A DNA stretch of 64,000 nucleotides from Pipra filicauda (GCF_003945595.2 NW_024104619.1:124001-188000); one strand, 5' to 3'; positions 38,428 through 51,050 are shown, counted from the stretch's first letter. The notes: generated by a model from the sequence alone, not told the origin. Program-made: numbers and translations.

Positions 38428-39630
38428 TCATTTACAAACACTGAAATGGTATCTGGAGGAAACACCACAACATATCTCTTAATATTAGTAAGACACTTCA
38501 CTTAGATTTTAATAGTCTTTAAAATACTATTTTAGCCTGATAGCTGGAGTATGTTGTTTAATATTGAACTAGTTCAATAAAAGTAGTTGGAGAAATCAGT
38601 GGATAAAGCATTCATTTCATTAGAAAATGGTCCAAGCCTGCTTCTAGAGGAAGATATGAGATAACTAACCAATAGAACACAGCATAATATATGCAAAGTT
38701 GATAAGGAAGCTCTGAGTAACACTAAATAACCCATAGCTTTCCTACGCAACTAAGTTACCAGCATCGTGTATTTTGAACTTCTATTAGCTTGGCTTCTGG
38801 GAACATGCTTCATATCAGCAATATTTCCCTTTTCCTCAAAAGGTTTTTATTTTGTGTGCTCTGCTGTTTTCTTTAGAGCAAAGAAAGCTTAACTGAGAGA
38901 ACTGATGATACTGTGAGGAGCTGGTACAAAGGCACCCGACTTTCTTTTTTAAGAAGCTTATCCAGCTTTCAATAACTCACTCAGAATTCGGTCAATAAAC
39001 ACACTTCATACAAAACTGAGTTTTGCCCATATTATTTGAAATACTCTGTTGATTTCCCCCACACTGATAGTACCAATAATGCTTTTTACTGACTTATCTG
39101 CTACTTCTGCTGAGCACAGACTTTGAGAATATTGTATTTGTTCCTGTACAGTGATGGGTTGACACTGCATATGGCTTGAGTGAAACCTTTGGCAGTCTCT
39201 GCTCACCCTCTGAATGAAAGCTGAACTTAACTGTTTGCTGAAAGGACTTTCATTTAATGAACAGAAAAATAGGTACTCTGCAGAGTACCTACCTAAAATT
39301 CAAATGTGGTTCTGCTTTGTTATGTATTTGCATAAAACAAGCTATTTCATTGGAATGTTTCATATGCTATATTATTTCTTACTATATCACCACATGACTA
39401 TAGTGTATATAGTTAAACTAAATAGTTAAACTGAATACTTCCACATTTTTATTAACTAATATAACTACTGCTCTACAAGTTGCTGAACAGTCTAGTCTAA
39501 AATGTCTCAATAAGATATATTTAATCTCTTTCTAATGTTTATATGCAAAATTAAGTTTAGGGTTCTTATTCAGTAGAATGTTACTTTGCACAACAATTCT
39601 ATGCTATGGGCAATTTCTCAAAAAAATACA
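38428..39630. other. AT-rich sequence, no gene recognised
   Basis: Nothing recognisable is seen. The short frames at 39006-39206 and 39214-39429 are unremarkable. Confidence 0.5.
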
Positions 39631-39734
39631 CCTTGCCTTCCCTTGCCTTGCCTTGCCTTGCCTTGCCTTGCCTTGCCTTGCCTTCCCTTCCCTTCCCTTC
39701 TCTTTTCTCTTCTCTTTTCCCTTCTCTTTTCCCT
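39631..39734. repeat. Pentanucleotide microsatellite (CCTTG)n-(CCTTC)n
   Basis: About 104 bp of pyrimidine-rich pentamers. It starts with CCTTG units, shifts to CCTTC and then decays into TCTTTTC-type units. The ordered unit change suggests successive expansions of mutated units. Confidence 0.95.
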
Positions 39735-41549
39735 TGTGTTTCATCTGAGTCTTTAGCACTCTAAAATAGGAATAACTTGATATACATTTGCAAAACCATA
39801 TAATACTCTCAAATTTCCTAGGAGTGCTAAAGGAAACTGAAAATGTTACTCACAGATATTGGGTTCTTTAAGCTCTATGTGGTCATTTTAACTTTTTACC
39901 AGTGTCCAAATGTGTCCATTGATTCTGTTCCACCTTTTGACTTCTGAACTATATGAATTCCACATCAAACTTGTCTAGCGAAGCAGAGCCACTGCAAAGC
40001 CAGCAGGGCAAGGCCCAAAAGAGGGTGCACTTCTGAAGAAATAGCATTCATATGTTTGAAGACTTCCTCTATATCACAAAAAAGACTCTAAGAAATAAAT
40101 CTGCAATTCAAAATAGTTGTTCTTAATATCTAGCTGTTTTTTATGTTGTGCACTGCTTTAATATCTTTCCATGGGCATCAAAAATTATTGTCTTTTTAAA
40201 AGAGAAAAAATAATTTTCTTACCCTTATTCTTGTGCAAATTGGGAATTTGATAACCCTATATTATATATGTGTATGTATATGTCTGTTTGTAGAATGTGC
40301 ATTTTAATGGACAACTTGTAGTTGGGTTTGACACTAGATCCATTGACTTGAAGATCCTTTGCTGCTGATGGAGTTTTCAGGAACTATATTTTGCCTTTCA
40401 GCTACACCTGATGTGGTTAAAGAATAAGTAAAACTATGCTCTGCTCGGCATTAACTGGAGGGGAAAAAAAAGTCCATTTCCCTTTCTTTCTTTCTTCTGA
40501 TAAAGAAACAAAAAAGGAAAAGGCATTTCTGATGATTCTATGGGAGTATATTTTTCAAAATTAACAGCAAATTTAGATAGCAAAGTTGCAAAATTAAGAT
40601 GGCTTTTAAATTTTATTAAAAATATTTTTAATTTAAAACAGACATTCAAAAACACTTTGAAAATTACATAGATTAAACAACCAAAAAGGAAGAGGTCAGG
40701 TGGAATTCTCAGAGATAAAGAAAGGATTGCAAAAATAGCACCAGTTGCTTAGTGTCAGAGTTAATTGGAGATGTCCAGACTTTGAGGATTCAGTTATATT
40801 AATAGGAACCACCTCTTAATACAACTCAGATTTAGAGGCTTTAGCAGCTGTGAGATGTATTCTACACCATATTGAAAGCAGCATCTCTAAAACTGTCTTA
40901 AAGCACTTGATGAAATATCTTATGCCTTTCTTATATACAGTTAATATAAGATATTGCATTTATAAATGACAAGAAAGCTCATACTTTCATTCACGTAACT
41001 GAATGACAAATTTTAATGAGATTTTTGCAAGGCCATGGGCCTGTGAAAGAGGAGTGCAGATTTCTGGTGCTCCAGCTGAAGTTTTATAATAGCAGAGCAA
41101 CAGCTTCCCCCACTGAGATGCTTTATAAGAAGTAGAAAATGAAAATATGGTGATATAACAGAAATCAAGCATCAATACTTTATGCGACTATGTGGCTGCT
41201 TTCATTCCAGGCATCCGCAATAAAGTTTTGGGCTTTCCTACATCCAGAAGAAATTTATTTATTTAATATTTTTTGTTATATTTAAAAATGCCAGGCCTGA
41301 TTGAACAGTCAAATTAAGATCTTGCCTGAATTTTTTGAGACATCAGTGTAACATGCCAACAAAAGGGTGAATATGATATTTTGTCAACTGTAGTAAAAAA
41401 TTAAGATGATCCAGAAGTAATTGAATTCAGTGTGAGATGATTCTACAACTATATTGCACGACTGGAGAGAAGAGATGATTTCTTCTTGCTATCTTCTCCT
41501 AAACAAACACTTCTAATGCTGATGTGACTCTTCTTATGGCAATATATCT
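39735..41549. other. AT-rich sequence, no gene recognised
   Basis: No repeat or exon is recognised. The region near 40434-40655 gives a hydrophobic minus frame of no evident significance. Confidence 0.5.
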
Positions 41550-41763
41550 GATGAAGATTAGATATAAGGAAGAAGTTTTTTACAGTAAGGATGGGGAAAC
41601 TGGAACAGGGTGCTTGGAGAGGGGATAGATGTTCTGTTCCTGGGAACATTCAAAGCCAGGTCTGGGGGGGCTTGAAGTTGAAGATGTCTCTGCTTATTGC
41701 AGCAGGGGGTGGAATAGATGACTTTTAAATGTCCCATCCAACCAAAAATATTCTATGATTTTA
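41550..41763 (+). mobile_element. CR1 LINE 3' fragment, plus strand
   Basis: Plus-strand CR1 3' end with gattagatataaggaagaag, ttcaaagccaggtctggggg, aaatgtcccatccaacc and the terminus ttctatgatttta. About 210 bp; diverged. Confidence 0.88.
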
Positions 41764-44561
41764 TACTTATTTTGGTAATGGCTGCTTTGAGGGCCCACTG
41801 GAACAGAAAAATAGGTGCACTGACAGACTTATTCCTACCAATTACTGGGTCATCACATATATGTAAAGTTAGACATGCACAGAAGTCTTTGCTCAATTTT
41901 TAATTTTTCCTTTTTAAAATTAATGTGAAATTAATATTTTAGGAAAATGCAGTCTCTTGGTGCTACAATGGAAGCTTCTTTTGAGAAGAAAGTGTCTTAT
42001 TTCTACAGAAACAAAAAAAAATAAGGCCTCCCCAAGAGTAAAAGAGTTTTCATTCTCATTTTAAAATTATAATATATACCCAGAAGATTAGGAACATATT
42101 AGCATTCTCAAGCTATGACATTTTTCAAAATACAAAACATTTTACAATAAATTAATAATTAGCAAAGTAATTTATTCACTTATGTTTAAATTAATCACTT
42201 TACCTTTCATAAGCTCATTAGGCTTCAACTCTACATTAATCACAATTAGCATTTTGTATTTTTGTTTTGATTGCACAGATAACATTTTTAATCATAACTA
42301 AGCAATAATTAATTAACACTCATAAATTTTTAGATGTGCAAATGAAGTTGGGTGGTGGCAGATTCCTGTTGCGTTCATGTTTGGCTTTAAGCATGAGTGA
42401 TTTTGTAGTATTATTCAATTTACACCTTTGTCTCTCTTTTGAATTTAGTGTTTCTAGGGCAAATTCCATATGTGCAGGAATGAGAATGGAAATAAGTAAG
42501 TCTAGCGAGCAGTTAAAAAAATGGAAAATAGAAATTTCTGTGAGGACTACAATGAGTTTAATCTTGAAGTTTCCCATTGAGAAGAATTCTTAAGTGACAT
42601 TTTTATTTTAGAAAAAAAAAAAATCTGGAAACATGTCTCCGGTATTTATGCAGCATGCAAAATGGTTTTTGTTTGTTTTTCTTGCCCAATGAAGGACTAG
42701 AATATGTCCAGAAAGAGGAACATGGCATGAAATATAAGGTCACAGACACAAGACACAAACTGGTATTTTACAGATTTAAAAATATTAGCTTTGTTTCTGA
42801 ACTAATAGGCTATTGCTGCCTTCTCTTTTGTTAGATCTGTGGGAAGAAACATTTACATATCAGAATTGTAAAAAAAATGCTATGATTTTTGTAATTATTA
42901 GATTATTCTGTCATTATTGGACTGAGCTATAATTTTTCTGAAATATAAACAGAGACAAAAATTTACAGGGAATTGCTTTAAAGTATTAGTTCTGAAGGGA
43001 TTACGATTCAAAGAAACAAAAAAGATTTATTCTGCTTATTTTCTTTCCTACTTAATTTCTGTTCATCACTTTTAACATATTTTATGTCTCAGAAGGAGAA
43101 CATATTGTCCAAAAACAGTTGAGTGGAGGAAAACCACAAAGACACCTTTTTCTGTGTTTGATTCAGCACAAACAGAATATAGATGAACTTTACCCTTGCT
43201 TGAACATCTCCAAGGATAATGCCTTAATCACGAAACACCTGAATTTTTGCAGTATCATAAGGGTGCTTTGATGGAGAAATGGAAAGAAAAAAAAAAGAAA
43301 AAAACCATGATTGGTTTCCTAGGACTAGAATGGTCTGAGATAAGAAATCTGCCTATCCTGGAGTGTAAACTTGACCACTTTCCTCATAATTTTGTATTTA
43401 CTAGATGAAGATATATTTGACACCTTTATGAAACAATGTGCCTAACCACCAAAGATGAGACTCATCATCACATTGACATTTATGGTAACATATAGGAAAA
43501 AAAATGCTATCTTTAAGAAAACAGAAAATTACTATACCTGCCAAATTATTAAAATAACAAACCTCAGATTACTGATTTCTAATTCCAGTCCCTACAATCT
43601 AAAATATCACACTGTGAATTTAAGACTTATGAATTTAACTTTTCAGTCTTGATCCTAAACAGACCTGAAATATATTTCTTGGTATTTTATCTTTTCCCTG
43701 CTGTGAAAATCTATCTGAAGTTACCTCCAGAATCTTGAGGAAATGATGGGAAAAAAAGCAGAAATTTTTTTTTTGTTTGAATAAACAATCAAAGCAGAGA
43801 AAGATATTTAACAAATTATATCATCCTTCCTGATTAGGAAATTGTACTGGATATAAGCCCTCTCATTAAGTTTTTGGCAGTAGATTGGAAATGTTATGAA
43901 GATATTTTCCTCAGTAAATTTCTTAGTTCTGGTTGTGCTGAAAAACAAACTTAAAATTGGACAAGTATTGCCTCAGTCTGATGTGATCTGGATTAATTTC
44001 ATGACTTCAATAATCACAATGAAATGTGTAAAATCAATAGCAAAATCTATTTCACTTATAAGTTTGTATTATAACTGTCATATACTTTGTTTTGTGTTTG
44101 GTTTTGCTGAGGAGGTTTTTAATAAAAAATTTAAAAGCCCCAGTCATATATGGAGAGCAGTGGTAAAGAACAATGTTTGCAAAGTAACTTGAAAAGAATG
44201 AGCAATTTTGGAAGAGGAAGAACAGTAAAAATGTTCAGCAATAAGAAAATCAACTTTGCTAGTTTATTGATAGGTATTTTTATTTGTGTTATCTTAAGTG
44301 GCAACTTCAGTTTTACATTAGAAAAATGCTAAAATAGTATTTAATGAACAACATACATATAAAATAAAAGCAACCTTAAGCTCCTTATTATGACAGTTCC
44401 CTATGAATCTCTACAGATGAAAATGAATGTAATTTGTAAAAATAAATGGTGAGTTTATGCTCATAAGTGAATTCTCTTCCAAAGTCCTAGAATTCTAGAA
44501 AAATGTCCCTTGTTAAAGAAAAAAAAAATTAAAGCTACTGTAAACTTGTTGCTGTCAGATT
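41764..44561. other. AT-rich sequence, no gene recognised
   Basis: About 2.8 kb without a recognised repeat or exon. Frames at 42320-42593 overlap on both strands and have no family resemblance. Confidence 0.5.
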
Positions 44562-45119
44562 TGTTGTGGTTTGAACATGGTAGGCAGCTAAGCCCCAACC
44601 AGCCGCTCACTCACAGGATGGGGGAGAGAGTTGGAAGCATAAAAGTGTGAAGACTTGTGGGCTGAGATAATGACAGTTTAATAGGTAAAGCAAAAGGTAT
44701 ACACACAAACAAAGCAAAATAAGAAAATAATTCGCTGTTTCCTATTAGCAGGAAAAATATTTCCAATTATTCAGCCGTCTCCAGGAAAGCAGGACTTCAT
44801 CACACCTGACGGTGACTTGGGAAGACAACTGCCATAACTCCCAGTGTTCCTCCCACTTCCACCTTTTCCCCCCAGCTCTATATGCTGAGCATGATGCCAT
44901 ATGATCTGGGATATTTCTTTGGTCAGTTGGGGTCAGATGTCCTGGTTGTGGGCACCCCCAGTGTCAGAGACAGATGGAGCCTTGATGCTGTGCAAGCACT
45001 GCTCAGTGATAGCTAAAACATCCTTGTCTATCAACACTTATTTCAGCACAAATCCAAAACACAGCCCCATTCAAGCCACTATGAAGAAAATTAACTCTAC
45101 CCCAGTCTAAGCCAGAGTA
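44562..45119 (-). mobile_element. Solo LTR, avian ERVL-like, minus strand
   Basis: Read on the minus strand, the 5' (U3) end is at about 45119 and shows the characteristic gggtagagttaattttcttc, followed by tagtggcttgaatggggctg. A TATA-like element (gcatatagagctgg, complement of about 44876-44890) and a polyadenylation-like attaaactgtc (complement of about 44671-44681) follow. The 3' end at 44562 reads ggtttgaacatggtaggcag on the plus strand, that is, it ends in CA on the minus strand. This order is that of a complete LTR of about 560 bp. No internal retroviral genes flank it, so it is solo. I could not see a clear target-site duplication. Confidence 0.85.
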
Positions 45120-47298
45120 AGTTTCCACAGTAAAAATATTATTTAAGATGCTATTTCTTTCACTACATCCATGATTATAACCTTAATACCATCATTACAA
45201 ACATGAATAATCACACATATCAGTACACTCTGTACTAAGCTACTTAGAACCATAGTTATTTGCATATTGAGTCATATACGAGCAACAAAATATTCCAAAA
45301 TTAGTCCTGTAACACTCTCATACCGTAAAAATGTTGTCAGATTTAATACATAATACAATCCAGCACAACATTATACTGAGTCAATGCATCAGTTTTTATC
45401 ACAGATCTTTCTTTCCTTTATTTCCTCTTCTATCTATTTTATATGTAATGTTAGCATGGTAGAGATAAGTGGCATAATCTTATTTATACACATCACCAAA
45501 GCCTTGCCACTGATTTGTAGATTTTAAGGTAAGACCGTGGTCATTGAAGGTTGCTTAAAGAACATTTGTGTCCTGTTTTCCTTACATTCACTTGTATGTT
45601 TGATACTTTTTTCTGCTGTTCTTTACGTTGTTCACTTGGCTTTGAAATCATTTCAAAAAAAAAAAAAAGATAAAATGCTTTGCTAGAGGTGTCTCTTAAA
45701 GAAATCCATTTACTGCCAGGTGCAGTTGGAAGAAGCTAAGACACTTCAATGTGCTCTTTTTTGGCTTAGATTTCTAAGTGTATGAGAGAAAATAATAGTA
45801 ATACAAAAGAAGAAAAAAAAATCCAATCCCTCTTCATACCTTGAAACACAAGACCAAACCCTCTATTCCATATGGTTAGGATTTCAAGTGGTTATAATAT
45901 TTCCTTCTTGCTGTTCATAACAGCAAATGGCACAGTTATGTTCTGTGGAGTGCTTAGTGAAGAGAAAAATCTTGTGGAGACACAATGATTAGTATTCCTA
46001 ATGTGACCGAGACTGTAAGAAGCACATTGTGCCAACAGAAGTAGTTTTAATATATAACTTTCACAATGATTTTTGTTACTGTCTTGGCAAAACACCACTC
46101 TGGGATCCCAGCCACAGAAAATCAAGATCATACTTATGCTGTGCCCACCCATAGCCTTACTGAAGTCACAGAAATTAACAGTCGTGCCCAGCACAACTTT
46201 GGCTGTTTCCCCTAGAATACAAGTGCCTTCTGCATGTCCTCGCTGAAACAGGACTCTTTGTATCCTTCCTAACATTAACCTGCCAAGACTGTATGGACTG
46301 CAATTGTGTAAGTTTGTGTAGATTGTGTAGGCCACAAGGGAAGACTGAAATGTTTTTATATGCACCAACAGCAAGCAAGAAAGAATAATGAGAACCACAG
46401 GAACTCTTAACATAATTACATAATGTCCAGCAGAGCCAGCAATATATGAAAACTAATTTCAGGAACAAAAGCTATAAACCTTAATATGATCTCACAAAAA
46501 ACCTAGGAAACAAAGTAATTCCTCACTTCCATGATTTTCAATAGGGAAATAATACTTCAGAGCAATTAGGTTCTCAGATCTTTATCTAGAGCTTATTACT
46601 TGCAGTGTTTCGGTCCAGTCTCTGAAAATCAAACTTCTAAAGGCAAACTAGGTAATAGGTACGTGGGTTTTTTGACAGCTAAAGAGTATTCCTTCTAATT
46701 GACCATTGCCTCTCCTATCTCTGGAGACCTTTCTGCCTGGATGAGAGGGTTGGAGAGGAAAAGAAACCTTGTTGTTTAGGCTGCAGGTACATTATTTCTG
46801 TTTTCTCTTCTGCTGAGCAGCAACATGGTGCCTGTGTCTCTCCCTGTGCTATGTACATTTTGGGAGGATGAGAGGATAATGCAGGTGCAAAACCACCATG
46901 TGAGTTGCCAGAAAGGAATGAAGACAACTTTGGTGGCTTTAGGGTCCCATCCCAGTCCAATAAATGCAGCTACTTTTTTTACCTTTGCAAGGAACATAGA
47001 TGTAGTGCCGGCACAGCCACCTGCACAGATCAGCACAGAGAGAGGATGGCCCCGCCCTGCACCTCTTTTCCAACTAATCACACTGGAAATTCACTGCTGA
47101 CATGCATATACACCTTTACTCCCCAGATTCACCATACCCCACACATTCACTTATATCCCTTAAATATCTGCATTGTCAGCTCAGAACTCTATTATTTTGA
47201 GGTGCAGGTGTTCTCCTACTTATCAGATAAGCTACTTCAAAGCTAATGGATACACATATAACTCTCCCCATATGTCCTGAATACAGAGTAAGATCACA
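45120..47298. other. Unassigned; includes 173-codon frame and a GC-richer patch
   Basis: A minus-strand frame at 45892-46413 stays open for 173 codons. It has a hydrophobic N-terminus and several cysteines but no domain I recognise. About 46700-47100 is GC-richer and open on both strands, which argues for an old repeat or base composition rather than coding. No gene is called. Confidence 0.4.
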
Positions 47299-47913
47299 CT
47301 AAAACGTATCCTGGGCTGCATCCAAAGCAGTGTGGGCAGCAGGGGAAGGAGGGGATTCTGCCCCTCTCCTCTGCTCTGCTGAGACCCCACCTGCAGTGCT
47401 GCCTCCAACTCTGGGGTCTCCAGCACAGGAAGGACATGGACCTGTTGGAGTGAGTCCAGAGGAAGCCACCAAGATGATCAGAGGGATGGGGCACCTCTGC
47501 TATGAGGAAAGGCTGAGAGAACTGGGATTGTTCAACCCAGAAAAGAGAAGGCTTTGGTGTGACCTAATTGCAGCCTTCCAGTATTGAAAGGAAATCTACA
47601 GAAAAGATGGAGAGAGACCATTTACAAGGGCCTGTAGTGACAGGACAAGGGAGAGTGGCTTCAAGCTGAAAGTGAAGACTTAAGTTTAGATTGGATATTA
47701 GGAAGAAATAAGGGTGGTGAGGGTGTGAGGCACTGGGACAGGTTGCCCAGAGAAGCTGTGGATGCCCCATTCCCAGAAGTATTTAAAGCCAGGTAGGATG
47801 CAGTTCTGAGAAACCTGGTCTGGTGGAAGATGTCCCTGTCCATGGGAGGGAGATTGGAAAAAAAGTGGTAATTAGAGTCCCTTCCAATCCAGACCATTCC
47901 ATGATTCTACGAT
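47299..47913 (+). mobile_element. CR1 LINE 3' fragment, plus strand
   Basis: This runs from cctgggctgcatccaaagca through ctctgctgagaccccacctg, tgctatgaggaaaggctgag, cttcaagctgaaagtgaaga and tcccttccaatccagaccat to the terminus ccatgattctacg. About 615 bp, among the longer and better preserved copies, and similar in extent to the minus-strand copy at 52130. Frames on both strands are LINE-derived. Confidence 0.95.
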
Positions 47914-48901
47914 TTAGTAAGTGTTTAACAAGACAATGGGATAAGCAGTGATGATCAGCCACAGAGCTCAGCCAGAGAGATGTACTACCCAAAAGCTTGT
48001 TTACTTGCCCCGTCTCTGTCTGCCCCCCATTCTCTCCACTGCTGTGTCCTTTTCTGCCTCCTACCCACCTAAAATCCCTGGTTTTCTCAGACCTTGCCTT
48101 GTGCCAAATAGACCTCATGCCCCACTGGACCTGATTTTGCTCCAGCCATACCTCACTTGGTTACTTTTGAGACCACTACCTGGGCAATCTTGGACTGATA
48201 TTAAAGTTCCTCTGGCAGAGCCAAGGGCAGCAACCCCTGAGTGGCCCCAGGATTGGTGTGGGATTGGACCCAGGGCTGGGGCCAGGGCCAGATATGGGCA
48301 TAGGTTGCTGGAATTTTAAAAGAGCCTGTAAAGCTTTAAATTTTTGAGGTGAAGTGGTAATAAAACTATAACTTTCATTTGTTAGTTGGATTCATAGCAC
48401 ACACATACAGAAAAAACAGACTGAAAAAGTCATGTCATCAGGGAAAACAACAGAAACCTGATTTTGATAACAAAAGAATATATAATATAATCTCTCCTCA
48501 TAAAGTTATCCCCTCTGGTCTTTGTGTTTGTGTAAGACTATAGAGGAATAATTCAAATAGCAGCGTGGTATGCACACACCTTAAAACATATTCAAATATT
48601 AAAATGATTCATAAATATGACTGCAAGAGAGGTCCAAGGTCTGGAAAATCCACCTGCTGCGAAAAATGAAAATAGATCAGTTTATTTAATTTCTGCAAGA
48701 GTACTGTATGAAACAACTCTTATGGTACTCTGAAACTCAATACATCAAGAACTATACAAATTTTTGGGAACAAAGAAAGATATTTACGAGGATACTAACA
48801 CACACAGGCACACCAAAATTACAGAATCATTTAACTGAAAAAAAATAACATGAGTATATATTTAAAATTAATGTTAATATCAATTCTAAAAACTGATTTG
48901 T
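47914..48901. other. Unassigned; GC-rich patch 47945-48310
   Basis: The first 370 bp are distinctly GC-rich (CCCC and GGGCC clusters), with a 123-codon plus frame at 47948-48319 of no recognisable family. The remainder is AT-rich. The patch may belong to an unrecognised repeat abutting the CR1. Confidence 0.35.
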
Positions 48902-49192
48902 AAAAAGAGAGAAAGAAAGAATGAAAGAAAGAAAAAGAAAGAAGAGAAGAGAAGAGAAGAGAAGAGAAGAGAAGAGAAGAGAAGAGAAGAGAAGAGAAGA
49001 GAAGAAAAGAAAGAGAAAAGAGAAGAAAAGAAAAGAAAAGAAAGAAAAGAAAAGAAAAGAAAAGAAAAGAAAAGAAAAGAAAAGAAAAGAAAAGAAAAGA
49101 AAAGAAAAGAAAAGAAAAGAAAAGAAAAGAAAAGAAGAAAAGAAAAGAAAAGAAAAGAAAAGAAAAGAAAAGAAAAGAAAAGAAAAGAAAAG

Positions 49193-49223
<31 letters not shown>

Positions 49224-49315
49224 GAAAAGAAAAGAAAAGAAAAGAAAAAAAGAAAAGAAAAGAAAAGAAAAGAAAAGGAAAGAAAAGAAAAGAAAGAAAA
49301 GAAGAAAGAAAGAAG
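48902..49315. repeat. Purine tract: (GAAA)n, (GAGAA)n, (AAAAG)n
   Basis: About 410 bp of A/G-only repeats on the plus strand. From 48923 to 49315 (393 nt) there is no pyrimidine at all. The array is layered: GAAA-type units, then GAGAA pentamers (about 48941-49005), then AAAAG pentamers with a few length slips. The 159-codon K/E/R-rich open frame (48921-49400) is an artefact of the repeat. Such homopurine mirror-type tracts can form triplex DNA and are polymorphic in length. Confidence 0.97.
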
Positions 49316-50299
49316 CTCTAAAACTTGGATCCTATACTATCATGGCAATTATTCTGAAAACTTAGAGCTGGATAGGTTCCCTATCCCTTATAGCCTTTAA
49401 ATTGAAGTTAATTTTACATTGTGAAATTCACATTCGAAATCATGAACAGTTGTGGTCAGTAATAATATATATAATGTCAACTGACACAATCACCAGTGAT
49501 TTCTTCTTGATTTATAGATCTGTCCTAAAAAAAAGGTGGTGTGTTCTGCTCTCCCCACAATTCAGTGTCTCATCCGAATTTTCTCGTCATCTTGTTTGTT
49601 TATACTCATTTGGAATATTCCTTGGCTACTTGCAACTCTAAACCCAAGGCAAAACGTTATAAAGGTGAATAATATTAAGACTCTCCAGTTATGGGCTTAT
49701 GAAATGGAAGTCAATAGCATTGTTACGTGTCACTGAGTGAGTCACTATAATGAGCATTATTGTCTGTATGATTTCCATCTGACTTCATGGGTAGTATTGA
49801 TACGCAATTTTGGAATGGCTTTTTATTGTGCTGTTGTTGGCCTACAGAAAAATAAAGATGATCCTTCCACTTATAACACACTGGGTGGTTCAGTGGAAGC
49901 CTCAGGCAGTTGAAGCCTATCAGCTACAAAACTGTGTTACAACAGTAATCCTCTTTGTGTTGCATTTTGCTGTAGCACCATTTTTATAAATATCACAGCC
50001 AGCACTTTACCTTGCAGCTATGGAGCTTTGCAAGACTAAAAGCAAATGAAAAGGCCATCAAAACTTTCACCCTTATTTATTTATTTATTTATTTTTATTT
50101 ATTCTGTCACAAGTTTTGTGCTGATGCTGGAGTTAGAGAAGAATAAAAAATAACTGAGTTGAGGTGTCTATAGTATACGTGGTTGTGTGCAGTTTTGTGT
50201 TCTGATTTGAATAGAAAATATACTTCCTAAATACTTTTTTTTGGAGGTAGATTATAGAAATACACTGTACACTGAGAAAAGGCACTCATTTAAATTCTA
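49316..50299. other. AT-rich sequence, with TTTA tetramers
   Basis: No gene is seen. A short (TTTA)n microsatellite lies at about 50076-50103. No CR1 ORF2 or 3' UTR is seen here, although the neighbouring CR1 ORF1 fragment would predict it. Confidence 0.5.
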
Positions 50300-51050
50300 T
50301 TTGATACAGTCAGTGGACCGTATGAGGCTCTGGTAGCCTCTCAGTAGCGTTTCTGCTTTGAGCCCCTGGTGAGCAGAACACTTCTCTAGAGAGCACATCA
50401 GGTTGGCACATGGTGCCTCTGTGCCTTTCAGGGGAGAGTTGCCTGCTAATATAACCCATCACCATTTCTTAGTTGCACTGTTGTTATACAGGGGGCAGAT
50501 TGGGCTGCCCTGCTTGGCTCCAGGGTCTCTCCTGATGTGACAGGTCTTTCCTCTTCAGTCTGGAGAGCAGTGAAGTAGTTCTGAAAGAGCACCTCAGGCT
50601 TTGAGGGAAGTGCTATCCTCCTCCAGGTCATATCCATTAGAAGCTTCCATTTTTCTGCATTATTGACCCTTCTTCCTTCTGTGTGGGATGGTGGTGGAGT
50701 TCTTGGCTGTTTGGAAACAGCTATCCAACTCCTTATCCTCCCTGATATTATGCAGGCTTCTCATCACCTCCTTCAGCTCAACCATCTGCTGCAGGATGTC
50801 CTCCACGTGGACACACCTTTTTCAGGCAGGTCTACTGCCTGTTCCTGCCCCAGCAGAAAAGTCTACAGATTCCTTGCAGCCTGAAGCCTACTCTGCAGCC
50901 TCTCCCTTCAGTAGCCCAGTCTGGGTGGAGATATTGCCTACCACTGCTGCCCCACAGGAAGAACTGCAGCCTTTGCTGTCACACGAGAGCCCACCACTCT
51001 GCCTTGAGGGCTGGGTAGGGATAAGTGTCCTTGACCTGTGCAGATGGTCA
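50300..51050 (-). mobile_element. CR1 LINE 5' fragment: decayed ORF1
   Basis: Minus-strand remnant of CR1 ORF1. Around 50700-50790 the minus strand encodes a coiled-coil-like stretch (LQQMVELKEVMRSLHNIRED) matching the ORF1 leucine/charged region. Further downstream, frames in 50300-50460 give LSREVFCSPGAQSRNAT followed by ERLP, the part of the ORF1 esterase-like domain after its GDSLLRGTE-type nucleophile motif. Here that motif is degraded to GNSPLKGTE in another frame, so frameshifts are present. The region is GC-rich compared with its flanks. Homology of the part above about 50890 is less certain. ORF2 and the 3' UTR are absent downstream, so the element is internally or 3' deleted. Confidence 0.7.

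Noticed and set aside
48921..49400. 159-codon K/E/R-rich open frame
   Set aside because: It is a direct translation of the AAAAG/GAGAA purine repeat; no real protein signal.
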